Shown piece by piece: positions 37,047 to 46,172 of a stretch of DNA of 64,000 nt; position 1 is the stretch's first letter; each line of letters begins with the position of its first letter. The position numbers were made by a program, and so were the translations under genes. The notes beneath the pieces are model-generated. The model ran no database searches. It was given only the letters and a program-made list of their open reading frames with translations, and was not told where the DNA came from. The DNA lies in NCBI GenBank assembly GCA_013400975.1, contig WBMZ01000392.1, positions 124,001-188,000 on the forward strand, given 5' to 3'. The DNA is from Atrichornis clamosus. Lineage: Eukaryota > Chordata > Aves > Passeriformes > Menuridae.

Positions 37047-37613
37047 TTAAGTACCAATATACAATCTAAGCTTTTTAAGATTTAAGGCTACAAGCATTTG
37101 TGAAAAAGTTATCCCTGTCATTCACATGAGCTGGTTCTAAGCCCCTTCAGCTTTCCTCAGCCTGATTACTGTTGCCTAACCCATCCACCCACATAAAGAG
37201 CCAGTAGAAGGTCAGGGCAGCAGTTTCACAAGTGAGTAAGCCTCTCCTGTGCCTTCGAATCTCTCGGAATTAGCTGAGAGTTGCTTCAAACTGTGAAGCT
37301 CAAAGCCAGAGAGATCCAAAATTTCTACACAAGTGGCCAGATACAGTCTGGGCTTCCCAGCTCCAATTTCTTCCCACTTATTCCTCCATAGTTTAACCCA
37401 TCCCAGGCTTAATCTCTGGGTGACCAAATCAGGATCAGCTGAACACCACCCGCCTTGGTTTTTTTTTTCAGTTTAGGATTTAGAAGAGAGAAGATCTGAC
37501 TGAAAACGGGCATTGGGAGGAATGTCTTTTCACTTGCTTCTCTCCCTCTCCCGTAATTTGCTACAAAGTCTCACATTCCCTGCGCCCGAGATGCTCTTCC
37601 TCGCCTGCCTCTG
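37047..37613. other. intergenic, no gene seen
   Basis: Composition becomes more balanced toward 37,560-37,640, where several CpG dinucleotides appear. No exon is recognised. Confidence 0.5.
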
Positions 37614-37627
37614 GCACTAGAGGGCGC
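37614..37627 (+). promoter_or_regulatory. CTCF-like binding site
   Basis: GCACTAGAGGGCGC matches the CTCF core consensus CCASYAGRKGGCRS at 13 of 14 positions; only the first base differs. The surrounding bases are mildly GC-rich and contain CpGs. CTCF sites commonly mark insulators and loop anchors. Here the site lies about 1.5 kb before the first CpG island, and its orientation points toward the islands. Binding itself is not shown by sequence. Confidence 0.62.
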
Positions 37628-39159
37628 GGAGACATGGGCTTCAGGCTGGAAATTCAACGCTGCGGATTCCTTCTTCCCCTTAAACGGAACTCAACTTTCA
37701 AAGACGTCTTGATTTCACAGAAAGGGAATTTGCTTCATTATTACTGGCTTGTGTGCATTCCCCATGCTGCATTGCTATGGAAACAGGACCAGAAAATAAG
37801 TATTTTGGATGTAGGTCATGATATTAGTGGAGAGGGGAGAGTTGGGTGAAGGGGTGAATGGGTTACAGGAGTGAAGTGGGACAGAATATAACCCTGGGAT
37901 TATACTGACAACAGTGGGGGATTTCATAGTAGATGTCCTCAAAAGACTATTGAATGAGACACACAGTGGGCTGAAAGAACCAAGTATTTTGAGTAGCTGA
38001 GAACCATGAAAGTCATGCAGGGAGTCAGCCCAGAGGTGACAACCAAATGACAGTGGGGTGCTGGGCTGAACACTCGAGAGAAAAAAAAAAGTTTTGTTCA
38101 TAGATTCTATTTTTAATTGATGGCCTCAGTTTCCCCCCTTTCTCTGACTTGATCTCCATCCTGGATGATGACAGAGGCTAGACTGCTGTCCCTTCCATCT
38201 CCTCAGGACATTCTTGACCACACATGGTCCAGATCTTCCTGGCCTCTGCCCAGATGCAGAGTTACAACCTTTTGGGTAGAGGATACTACTCAAAATCTCA
38301 GGTTCAGATGGGAGAAAAGCATGAGCTCTCCTTTTTATAATTTCCCCCTCCATCCAAAGCAACCTGGGGACATCCTAGACTCCTCGCCCACGAACTGGAT
38401 CTCATTCCCAAGCAGACTGCAATGCAGAAATCAGAGAGTGCTGTGGGCAGGAACAGAGAGGGCAGCTCCGTGGGGCACATGCTCATCAAGCCAGTGAGAT
38501 TACTGCACATCTCACTCTCCTGGTGCAAAAGCAAACGGTCCAGAGCTAGGGCAGAGAGGAAGTTCAACCAAACTTATACTCAAAAAGATCCTAAAGGAGA
38601 GAGGGAGTGCATTCTATGTAGCTTGAAGAGGTTTACAGATGAGTCACCGAGAGCGGCTGGTGTTATAAACCATACAATCAAAGCTGGTGTGTATTCAGAC
38701 AGGGGCTGTGATTGCAAGTGATGCAATACCATAAAAGCAGACAGCGTGCATACTCCTGCTCTCCTGTATTAACCTTTCTCATTGTTTTTTTTTTATTTGG
38801 TATTTCCCCCCAAAAGCGGCAAGAACAGGCTGTCAAGCAGAGGTTAGACCTTCTCCTTTTTATGTCCTTGCCTTTTTTTCCTTCTGCAAAGAGAAGATCT
38901 TCCTTAAGGGACAAGAACAAGCCAGTGTCTGCAAACACACTGGTTGATACATAAAAATAAGGATAAATGTTATTCTGGCTAGATTTGCAACAAGAATTAC
39001 CCCCTTCCCAGTATCCTCTTCCAGTTGGAAAAAAGCCATCCCTCCTTGCCCTAAAGGGAACTTTAGCAAACGAAAATAGTAGGAAAAGACAATCTTACAG
39101 GAGTGGGAGGGAGCACCCCTTGTCTTTTACCCAGCAAAGAGGCAAGGACTCTCCCATAG
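37628..39159. other. intergenic, CpG-island approach
   Basis: No supported exon. Several 70-110-codon frames on both strands overlap each other. A T-tract lies at about 38,785-38,793 and an A-tract at about 38,081-38,090. CpG frequency rises from about 39,060. Confidence 0.5.
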
Positions 39160-40130
39160 GCCAGTGGGGATGAGTTACAGCCCTGACTGCCTCCCCTCGG
39201 AGCTGGCAGCAGGCACAGCCATCCTCCAGGAGCACCTAGCATCAGGGGCCTCCGGCTCGGCTGCCTCGCAGGGGGACGAGCAGTGGAGCAAAGCTGGGCT
39301 TTCAGCTCCCAGCCTGCCTCTGCCTGGGGCAGCCACCAGGCAGGGAAGGGGCACAGAGTGGTGGGAAGGTGCAAAATGAAGAGTGGCCCTAGCTGGAGGG
39401 ATGGCCAGGATCGACGGATCGACTTTTGCCCGAGACGAAGCGGAAAGCGCTCTGTCCCTTCAGAGCCCCAGATATGGCCTTACTGCGGGGCTGCATCAGG
39501 ACCTCGATGCCCCAGAGCTGTTCCTGGGAGCGATTTTTCTCCCACAGCTTGATCTGAGCTTCTTCCCGAAGTATCAGCACGCTCTTTCTGGCCACAAGCA
39601 CCCCGTGGCGGCGGCACGGGCGAAAGGAGAGGGAGCTCGGAGGCACGGCCGGGACCGGCACAGTCCTGCCAGGGTCTCAGCCGGACCGGGGCAGAGTGGC
39701 GAGCCGGCCCCGGCCCCGGAGCAGCCTCTCCCGCAGCACCCTGCTCCGGGGACCGGACTCCAGGGACAATGATCCGAGGAAGTGAGGCCGGAAATGAGCC
39801 GAGGAAACCCCAGACCCTTCCCACCTCCGGTGGCGCCTGGAGCCCGCGCTCCCCCTCCCCGAGGCAGGACATGAGACCTGAGGCGGCGGAAGCGGGCGCT
39901 GGTCCCGGGCAGAGGAGGGGTTCTCAGGGTGAGGGACCGTACCAGCACAGCGGCAGCCCCCTCCCCTTATACCCCGCATCCCGGCTGGTGCCCGGCAGGG
40001 CAGGGTTACCTCCCGCCCCATCCCTGCCTGCCCGCCCGACAGCGAGCGCGCACCGCGGGCAGGCTCCGCTCCCCGGGGACGGCTCCGCTCCCGGTGACAT
40101 TTTGCAGGAGTCGTCAACAAATATGTCACA
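39160..40130. promoter_or_regulatory. CpG island 1
   Basis: Strongly GC-rich with frequent CpG, densest from about 39,400 to 40,095 (for example 'ccccgtggcggcggcacggg' near 39,601 and 'gagcgcgcaccgcgggcagg' near 40,045). In vertebrate genomes this marks an unmethylated promoter or developmental regulatory region. Frames are open on both strands (130-150 codons on minus, 129 and 356 on plus) because stop codons are scarce in such DNA. None shows a domain. No TATA box or start-exon pattern is convincing, so the transcript, if any, could run either way. Confidence 0.85.
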
Positions 40131-40521
40131 GCGGGATTTGGGAAGCCCGGGAGATGTACCTGCGTCGGAATGTAGCATTTATAATAAAAACCCCCTGTGC
40201 AGAGAGCGTGAAAAATGTGAGGATTTCTCTAAATCAGCCTACTGTGTCTCTCCTTCCCCGCTATACCATGCTAGACTCGGTCCTGGGATTAATATCGCAA
40301 CTGTAACTCGACAGAGAAGGGCTCTGTGCTGGGGGCAATCGCTTTGCCTGATCTCCTCTTGCTGTCTTTCACCAGTGACCCGCACAGCTGTAACCCGTTC
40401 AGCAAAAGTTTCCCTATGGTCTGTTCTGCTTCTTCCACCAGGAAGCAAAAGCTCATTTCTTAGACATTATTTCCTTGGCGGGAGCTTTCCTGTGACAGCA
40501 GCAGATGAAATCTTAGGTGCG
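40131..40521. promoter_or_regulatory. inter-island segment, candidate regulatory DNA
   Basis: Balanced, non-repetitive sequence immediately after island 1. It contains a forkhead-like 'tcaacaaata' just before it (about 40,114), a TATA-like 'atttataataaaa' near 40,169-40,185 and 'ctaaatcagcctactgtg' near 40,230. It contributes to an uninterrupted 356-codon frame (39,769-40,839). No domain was found. Confidence 0.3.
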
Positions 40522-40629
40522 GCGAAGAAGGGGCGGAGGGTAAAGGACGAGAAAGAAAAGGAAAAAAAAAAAAAGACAAAAAAAAACAGATGGAAAGAAA
40601 AAGGTTTAAAAAAAAGAGAGAGAGGAAAC
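40522..40629 (+). repeat. purine-rich tract (A/G low complexity)
   Basis: About 108 bases that are overwhelmingly A and G on the plus strand, with A runs at about 40,562-40,574 and a (GA)n stretch at about 40,614-40,624. It encodes the lysine/glutamate-rich middle of the long plus-strand frame, a typical artefact of purine tracts. Long purine runs can adopt triplex structures. Confidence 0.85.
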
Positions 40630-40655
40630 GTCAGTAAAAACCAAATCTTTCCTAC

Positions 40656-40805
40656 CTGTGGTCCAATTAGCAGAAGTTGCATTTCATCCCGCTGCAAGCG
40701 GCTCGCTGGAGCGGTGGCTGCGGAGCGGCCCCGGCGGTGGCGGCAGAGGCATGCGGGCTGCGCGCTGTCAGCGCCCGCAGCCAGCCGCTTTATCTTCCTC
40801 TTCCA
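40656..40805. promoter_or_regulatory. CpG-dense satellite of island 1
   Basis: A 150-base GC/CpG-dense patch ('gcggagcggccccggcggtggcggc' region near 40,719-40,743; 'ctgcgcgctgtcagcgcc' near 40,759). On the minus strand it is followed by a splice-donor-like CAG|GTAGG at 40,651-40,658, so it could be a small first exon of a minus-strand transcript. That reading is inference. Confidence 0.45.
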
Positions 40806-40820
40806 TATCTTCCGAGAGGA

Positions 40821-40842
40821 GGGAGGGGGGTTGGGATGAGGG
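40821..40842 (+). other. G-quadruplex motif, plus strand
   Basis: Four G-runs: GGG, A, GGGGGG, TT, GGG, ATGA, GGG. All loops are four bases or shorter, so this satisfies the standard G3+ N1-7 rule. It lies at the edge of the CpG patch. Confidence 0.88.
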
Positions 40843-41189
40843 AAATACAGATCACTTGGTACCGTGATAATAGGGGGAAAGAATAACAGTTTGGAAGCTT
40901 TAAGCAAGAGGTGGCATTGTCCGGGCTGATGGAGTTTTTGTCTCTCGCTCCCTCTCGCCCTCCCACACCCACAGGCACACACATATACACGCTCTAACCC
41001 TTGGGAGTCTCTGCTTCAGTTCAGCCAAGCTGAGCTTTTAAAAAAAATAATAATAAAATTTAAGAGCAATAGTGCTATCAAACCTGGCTTAAAGGTTTAG
41101 ACAAAACAGGAGTAATTAAAAACAGGTGAAGCCGGGACTCGTAAGTGAGCCGGTAACAATTCATACTTCCCCCAGAGCTTCTGGGGAAG
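40843..41189. other. inter-island AT-rich segment
   Basis: Contains an A/T run with AATAATAATAAAA near 41,040-41,060 (MEF2/TBP-like words) flanked by pyrimidine-rich DNA. No exon is recognised. Confidence 0.45.
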
Positions 41190-41345
41190 CGAGGGTAAGC
41201 TGCCACCTTCGCTGGGGTGGTGGCGAGCGAGGGAAGCGGGGTGCCTAGGTGAGCACCTCGGGTGAATGTCCTGGCTGGGTGCTGCGGCTGTGGGTCCGCT
41301 TGCTGACCGCCCGTAGGGGTGTGCGGGGGTGCGTGATGTGTGTGA
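41190..41345. promoter_or_regulatory. small CpG-rich, G-rich patch
   Basis: A G-rich stretch with scattered CpG ('gtggcgagcgagggaagcgg' near 41,220 and 'gtgcgggggtgcgtg' near 41,320). It forms a bridge between the two CpG islands. Confidence 0.45.
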
Positions 41346-41520
41346 GCGCCAAGTGGGCTCGATTAGCTGCAATGGGAAGGCAATTTCTGCAGAGAACATT
41401 TACAATTTTCTTTCAATATGACAGGATTAGTTGCTGTTGAAGGCTCTCCTCCAATAAGATCGCACTGCTCTCTGATTTGGTGGCTTTGCTGAATAGAAAT
41501 TACTGGTTCTTGTTATCTCT
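41346..41520. promoter_or_regulatory. candidate conserved element with CCAAT-like sites
   Basis: Complex, non-repetitive sequence with 'ctcgattagctgcaatg' (homeodomain GATTA), 'acatttacaattttc', 'caggattagttgctg' (a second GATTA), CCAATAAG (41,451) and an inverted CCAAT-like word in 'gatttggtggc'. Paired GATTA words about 65 bases apart recall OTX/PITX/GSC-type sites. The role is inferred. Confidence 0.33.
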
Positions 41521-41529
41521 CAACACACT

Positions 41530-41570
41530 CTCCCCTCTTTCTCATCAGGCACTCCCCTCTTTCTCATCAG
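41530..41570. repeat. 22-base-period tandem duplication
   Basis: The 19-base word 'ctcccctctttctcatcag' occurs at 41,530-41,548 and again, identically, at 41,552-41,570. An exact two-copy pyrimidine-rich duplication, which suggests recent slippage. Confidence 0.95.
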
Positions 41571-42483
41571 AAGTCTTTATCTACAATTTGCACATCAGAA
41601 CCGCTTTTTTTTTTTTCCTCAATTACCTCTTCCCCATCTTTCCCTGCAATATTCTCCTCTTTATTTCTGGTTACTTTTTTTTCCCCTCCTTTTTTTGCAG
41701 TTCCGTGATATCTGTAAGTCTAACACAATGTACAGGAGGAAAAAGAGAGAAAAAGATCTTGCTTTTAGATTATTGCTGTTATTGGAGTCTACGTACATTG
41801 TGGAAAAATGTTCTTACACTGAATCAAGTTCAGTTTTTTAAACGGATTATTTTTCTGAAATATTCATGGGAAAATGCTTCCTTAGCACAATGACAAACAA
41901 ATTGGGGGAAACAGATGCATTTTGAGAACAAGAGTTAGTTCTCATAGGGTGTGAAGTATTCCTCTTTAACTAATAGTCACTAGGCTAAGTATTTGCTTTG
42001 CTTAAGGGAATTGCCAGTTCTATGTACGTAATCTAGCTATAAAAATCTTTAGGTTTTCTTTGTTTTTATTTGCCTCTCTCCCGGACCAGAATTGATCTGT
42101 GGTCTGAAGGGATGCTTTTTCCCTTGGGATAGGGGCTGTCGGAGTGGGAAGCAGGAGAGCGGAACCCATCTCATCTATTGTCCAAAGAATAGTAGGGAAA
42201 AGTGATAAGTGAAGAAGGGAGAGGTGCTCTTTATGAAGGCAACCCCGGCTTTCGTCTACTGCCTCCCCTGCCCCAGTTCTTGTCTTGAAGGACTGAAGGA
42301 GTCTCAGCCCAACCTTTCCCCTCCTCTCCATTCAAAAAAACTCCTTTGCCTTGCAGAAAGTGTTTTTTGGCCTGAGATTGTCCCAGGAAGAGAGCTGTAT
42401 ACACTACTCACAACTGTCACTCCTGGAAGGATTTACCCCAAAGAGGGTGATGTGCCTTTTGCGTGGGACTATTGCCTAGAAGT
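41571..42483. other. intergenic, pyrimidine-rich, no gene seen
   Basis: T/C-rich sequence with T-tracts at about 41,605-41,616 and 41,676-41,683. A 138-codon frame (41,477-41,893) is phenylalanine/leucine-rich purely from T-richness. No gene is supported. Confidence 0.5.
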
Positions 42484-42582
42484 GATCAAAACCAGGCTGG
42501 ATGGGGCTTTGAGCAACCTAGTGTGGTGGAAGATGTCCCTGCCCATGGCAGTGGGGTTGGAACTACACGGTCTTTTAAGTTC
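42484..42582 (+). mobile_element. CR1 LINE 3' fragment
   Basis: The words 'aggctggatggggctttgag' and 'caacctagtgtggtggaaga' followed by 'tgtccctgcccatggcagtg' and 'gttggaac' form the final segment of a CR1 copy, close in type to the one at 55.26-55.75 kb. The terminal ATTCTATG repeat is missing, so it is truncated at both ends. It lies just before CpG island 2. Confidence 0.87.
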
Positions 42583-42849
42583 CTTACTACCACCTAATTT
42601 GGAGATGAGGAGCTCTGTATTTTGGAAGCACCTGTGCTTCAGTGTCACACGAAGCTATATTTCTCTCTACCTGAAAGATTTTCACATGATTTAAGGTCTA
42701 GATAGCTTGTAGCTCTTCGGGTGTACCAAGGCAGCTGGGACCTGACTTCTGCCCCTTGGTTTCTTAACCTTCACATAAAAAAAGCCTGGACTTCACAGCA
42801 GAGTTAGAAGACAGCTATCCAGGCAACTCAGATGATATTTGGTGTTGGA
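42583..42849. other. intergenic, no gene seen
   Basis: Short interval between the CR1 fragment and CpG island 2. Nothing recognised. Confidence 0.5.
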
Positions 42850-43874
42850 GGCTGGAAGCATGGCATGGCCAGGCTGTGGCCCCGTGGGACTGCTCCGCCT
42901 CCCGTGCCAGGGCAGCGCACAGCCACCTCCATAGTCTGGGTGCCCCTTCCTTTGCCAGACGGAGCCTCAGCCCCGGCCGCCCCCCGCACCTCCCACGGGT
43001 TGTCTCTCAGACCCTGGCACTCAACGTACTTTAGCATTCACTAATCAGCATGATCAGCAGCCTCTGAAGTGACGACGCCCGCCTCTTCTTCCCCTTATTA
43101 TTATTGTTATTGTTATTTCTTCCCTCCCAGCGGCGCCGCGAGTGTTTGATTGTGCACGCTGATTTCTGGAGATTTAATTAGAGTTCAGTCACTGCGAGCA
43201 CGAGTCAGCTCTTCCCACAGTGGGGAGCAGGGAGTGGGGGGCGGCCCTGCCCCGGGATGACCCCGGCAGAACACGGCAGTCTTGGGGACTCCCCACCCTG
43301 CTTCCCTCCCTGCCTCCATTGCAGAAGAAGGACAGAGGTCTGGGGCCAGGGACCGCTTCCAGCAGCACGGCTGGAATGAAGGCAGGAGGCAGCCCTGAGC
43401 TGGGGCTCTACCCAGCTGCAGGGGGCTCCCCAATGCCGCGCTGCTCAGCGCCGTGTGGTCTTCACGGACCGCTGGAGGGACATCCTCCGCTGTGCAAACC
43501 TCAGCCAAGCGGGGAGCATCTCCCTTCCTCGCAAGCATCCCCGCCCCGTGATCTCCCATGGAAATAAAAGCCCGGTGCTGAAAACCTTGCCGTGACCCTC
43601 ACCTCCAGCGTGCCTCGTCTGCAGCCCGGCCGGGGAGAGCGAGGATTCCCCCCACCGACACGGGTGTGAGCAGCGCTGCCTTCCTGAGCTCCTCGGCGGA
43701 GCCCGGCTCTTAATCAAGCTCAGCAGATAAATCTTGAAGACACCCGGTGTCTCCGTGGTAATCGGCACCTTTTAAGTTTGACAGAGCATCCGTCATTACC
43801 GGCTCACCTCTTTAGAGCGCTACGGGCTAGACACACCTCCTGAGGGAAAGAATGCCTCTTCAGAGCTTAAAATG

Positions 43875-43882
43875 TATAAAAT
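43875..43882 (+). promoter_or_regulatory. TATA-like box
   Basis: TATAAAAT in 'aatgtataaaatgcatctcc', inside CpG island 2. A plus-strand start would be expected about 30 bases downstream, within the C-rich tract at 43,901-43,929. There is no supporting transcript evidence. AT-rich words occur by chance, but this one is isolated in GC-rich DNA. Confidence 0.35.
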
Positions 43883-43900
43883 GCATCTCCCTCGCCCGTT

Positions 43901-43929
43901 CCCCCCCTCCCCAAATCCCCCTCGTCCCC
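43901..43929 (-). other. G-quadruplex / i-motif tract, minus strand G-rich
   Basis: On the plus strand: seven C, T, four C, AAAT, five C, TCGT, four C. The minus strand therefore carries four G-runs of four or more with loops of 4, 4 and 1 bases, an unusually strong quadruplex motif. It lies 19 bases after the TATA-like box. Confidence 0.92.
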
Positions 43930-44140
43930 GGCTCACGCAAGAGGTGGGAGGGCGAGGAAGCCGAGCCATTTACATTGCGCTAAGCAGCTGTAGAGTTAAA
44001 TTTTTTGTAAAACCACAGAACAATGCGCTCAGCCCTTAGCTGGAAGAAAAAAGGAAAGCTCGTGAGGAAGCGAGTATTTGCTCATGCTGATCTTTCCCTC
44101 CCGCGGAGGGACCGGGAGTCGCTCCCGGGGAGGGCAGGCA

Positions 44141-44731
44141 AAGACAGCAACTTTCAGCGAGGATATTTCCGAAAGAAATCACTTCCCTACCCCGTGATGT
44201 CGAGTGATCTCTAGTGAGACTTTGCTGGAGGCTCTCCCTGCTTTTGGCTACAGGTCTCCCAAATGGCTCCTTCCCCTGGCGTGGAAGGAGTGTGCTCCGG
44301 CAGGACAAGTCCCCGGTCCCGAGGGGTTTATAGCTTGTGGGGAGAAGGAGCAGGGGTGTCTCAGGGTACCACTTCCAAGGGAAACTTTTCTGTTTTATTC
44401 ATTATAGCGATATCTGCAGAAACTCAAGGTCCCCTCAAGGGCGAGGTGGGCTACCGAGGGGCTGGGGACAAAGTGCCCTGGGCGGGTGGTCCCCATGCTC
44501 CCACGGCGCCTCTTTCCCTCTCCTCAGCGTCCCTCCACGCCTGTTTCAATCTGTTTGCCACAGGGTTGGTGTAGGAGGAAGTATGAGAAAAGGGCAGACT
44601 CGGACTTCCCTCTCACTCCCAGAGGCTCTAGTGCCAACCTAGAGCCAGAGCAGATGAGAGCTTCCCTCCTATTAGCCTCTTTCTGTTCCCAGATGGATAA
44701 GGATGGACCAGGAGAGCAGTCCAGCTCCTGT
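44141..44731. other. CpG-island shore, no exon recognised
   Basis: Moderately GC-rich with long overlapping frames on the plus strand (up to 150 codons). No domain, splice pattern or consistent codon signal. Confidence 0.5.
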
Positions 44732-44759
44732 CACTTGCTGTTTCCCACTTGCTGTTTCC
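44732..44759. repeat. 14-base perfect tandem duplication
   Basis: 'cacttgctgtttcc' at 44,732-44,745 repeats immediately at 44,746-44,759. Confidence 0.97.
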
Positions 44760-45504
44760 TAGGAGGAGGGAAGCAGAGAGGGTGCACCCTTAGATGTACA
44801 GATGCCTGGTGGATGGGGATCCGATTGCTCTGCTCCCCCACAATTTGTTCTCCTTGGCTTGGGTGTTTGACTGCCCAGCCAGCAGACAGCTTTCTTGGTG
44901 CAGAGACAGCAAGCCCAGGGAACAGCCAGCTCTGCTAACCAAGATGCTTGATTTTCCTTCACAGTTGTGGTCCTCTCTCTGGTCCCTGCTGGAGGTGGAC
45001 ATGTCACCTCCCAGGGGAAAGAAGTAGGTCTGAGAGCTATGTTTACTGAGAGCACCTCTTCCCTCTGAGGTTTTGCCATCAGTTTTAGGCAAACAGGACT
45101 GGGAAGAGCAGGATTAAACCCCTGCCTGGAGCACGCCAGCTGTGGGATGTGCTCCCCAGCACCTGTCACACTGCTCTGATCTGATTTAGCTCTCTCTTGG
45201 GCTTCCACATTCATTTACCTCCAGCCTTGGAAAGGATAGCTGAGTTTAATGTATGGTGGAGGCAGGCGTCTGACAGATGATGGGAAAATGCTGGTGAGAG
45301 TGGGACAACGGACCTGCAAATCAGCCTGGCAGTGTGGAACACAGAGAGCAAGAAGAAAGAAAGGAGCAAATCCAAACTGAGACAAAGGCAAGCCAGATTC
45401 CACGCTTATAAATTCCAAATAGACACAATGAAATGAAATTAAATTAAATGACTTAAATAAACAGATTGGTCAAACTTTTAACAGAAGAGGATTTGTAATC
45501 ACTT
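44760..45504. other. intergenic, no gene seen
   Basis: A 151-codon minus-strand frame at 44,759-45,214 has no recognisable domain. An (A/T) run with AAATG/AAATT words lies at about 45,425-45,455. Confidence 0.5.
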
Positions 45505-45572
45505 AGCTGTGTCCAGGGCACTGCATCTCTAGGAGTGTTTAAAGCACAGTTAGACCTGCCAGGGGTAGGCAT
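45505..45572 (+). mobile_element. possible CR1 fossil fragment
   Basis: 'gcatctctaggagtgtttaa' followed by 'agcacagttagacctgccag' resembles the CR1 block 'ccatctctggaggtgtttaaggccaggttggac'. Only about 65 bases align and the flanks do not continue the element, so this is tentative. Confidence 0.4.
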
Positions 45573-46105
45573 TGAAACACTGACACATGGGAGCTGGGAT
45601 CTCACTAGTGCTATGGAACTAAGAACATCTTGGTTTCTTCTTCTCAGTTGAAACCTTAAAGTCCTCCAGAACAGCTAGCAAAGAGGGGTGCTGCTTTCAC
45701 CCACCAATTACATTAAACTGCCTTGTTAAAATAAAATCACCAAGCTTTTCTTTTCCCTTCTCCGTGAATGATGATACTCTTTTTGTGTTCCCTTTGAGTC
45801 TCAAAGCCTGACGTACTACGAATTATTCAAATCAGATGAAAATAGATGCAATGGAAATTCCCAGCAGGTTTAGATGGGGCTCAGGATCTAATTCTAAGAG
45901 CCAAAAGGATCCTCTCTCTTGTGGAGCAGCTAGGTGGCGAGCTGGAAAATCAAATCTACTGTTTTACTAAGGATAAACACAGTATCTGAAAGAGCATTCT
46001 GCTAGTCACAACAAAGCTGATGGAGCACTTTTTAATATAAACACACAAGTAACTATCATCCTATCAATAAAGCCCTATCAGCTGCATGTCTTCTCTGTGT
46101 TGGTG
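45573..46105. other. intergenic, no gene seen
   Basis: Nothing recognised. Confidence 0.5.
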
Positions 46106-46172
46106 GGTTTTTTTTGTTTGGTAGGTTGGGTTTTTTTTTTTGTTGTGGTTTGTTTTTTGTTGGCTTTTTTGG
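46106..46172. repeat. T/G-rich low-complexity tract
   Basis: Runs of T broken by single or double G ('ggttttttttgtttgg'-type words). The minus-strand translation is lysine/threonine-rich for that reason alone. Confidence 0.92.

Larger units (their letters stand above)
42850..44140. promoter_or_regulatory. CpG island 2
   Basis: GC-rich and CpG-rich in several blocks (about 42,870-43,070, 43,125-43,270, 43,420-43,700 and 43,885-44,130), with 'agcggcgccgcgagtg' near 43,129. Between blocks are AT-rich words such as 'gagatttaattagagttc' near 43,168 (homeodomain TAATTA) and 'ccgtcattaccggctc' near 43,791. It also holds a perfect palindrome GACACCCGGTGTC (43,739-43,751). Frames of 107-124 codons run on both strands with no domain. 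The pattern suits a promoter or regulatory island of a developmental gene. No exon can be placed. Confidence 0.78.

Noticed and set aside
38123..38142. 'gcctcagtttcccc' as a MIR core
   Set aside because: Only about 14 bases match and neither flank continues the element.
39480..40129. 130-150-codon minus-strand frames in CpG island 1
   Set aside because: They are alanine/glycine/proline/arginine-rich in all frames, as expected of GC-rich DNA, with no known domain.
40467..40982. 171-codon minus-strand frame with a phenylalanine-rich stretch
   Set aside because: The phenylalanine/serine run is the complement of the purine tract at 40.52-40.63 kb. No signal-peptide or membrane-protein pattern holds up.
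43220..43246. Plus-strand G-quadruplex in 'ggggagcagggagtggggggcgg'
   Set aside because: Only three separable G3 runs are present without forcing a zero-length loop.
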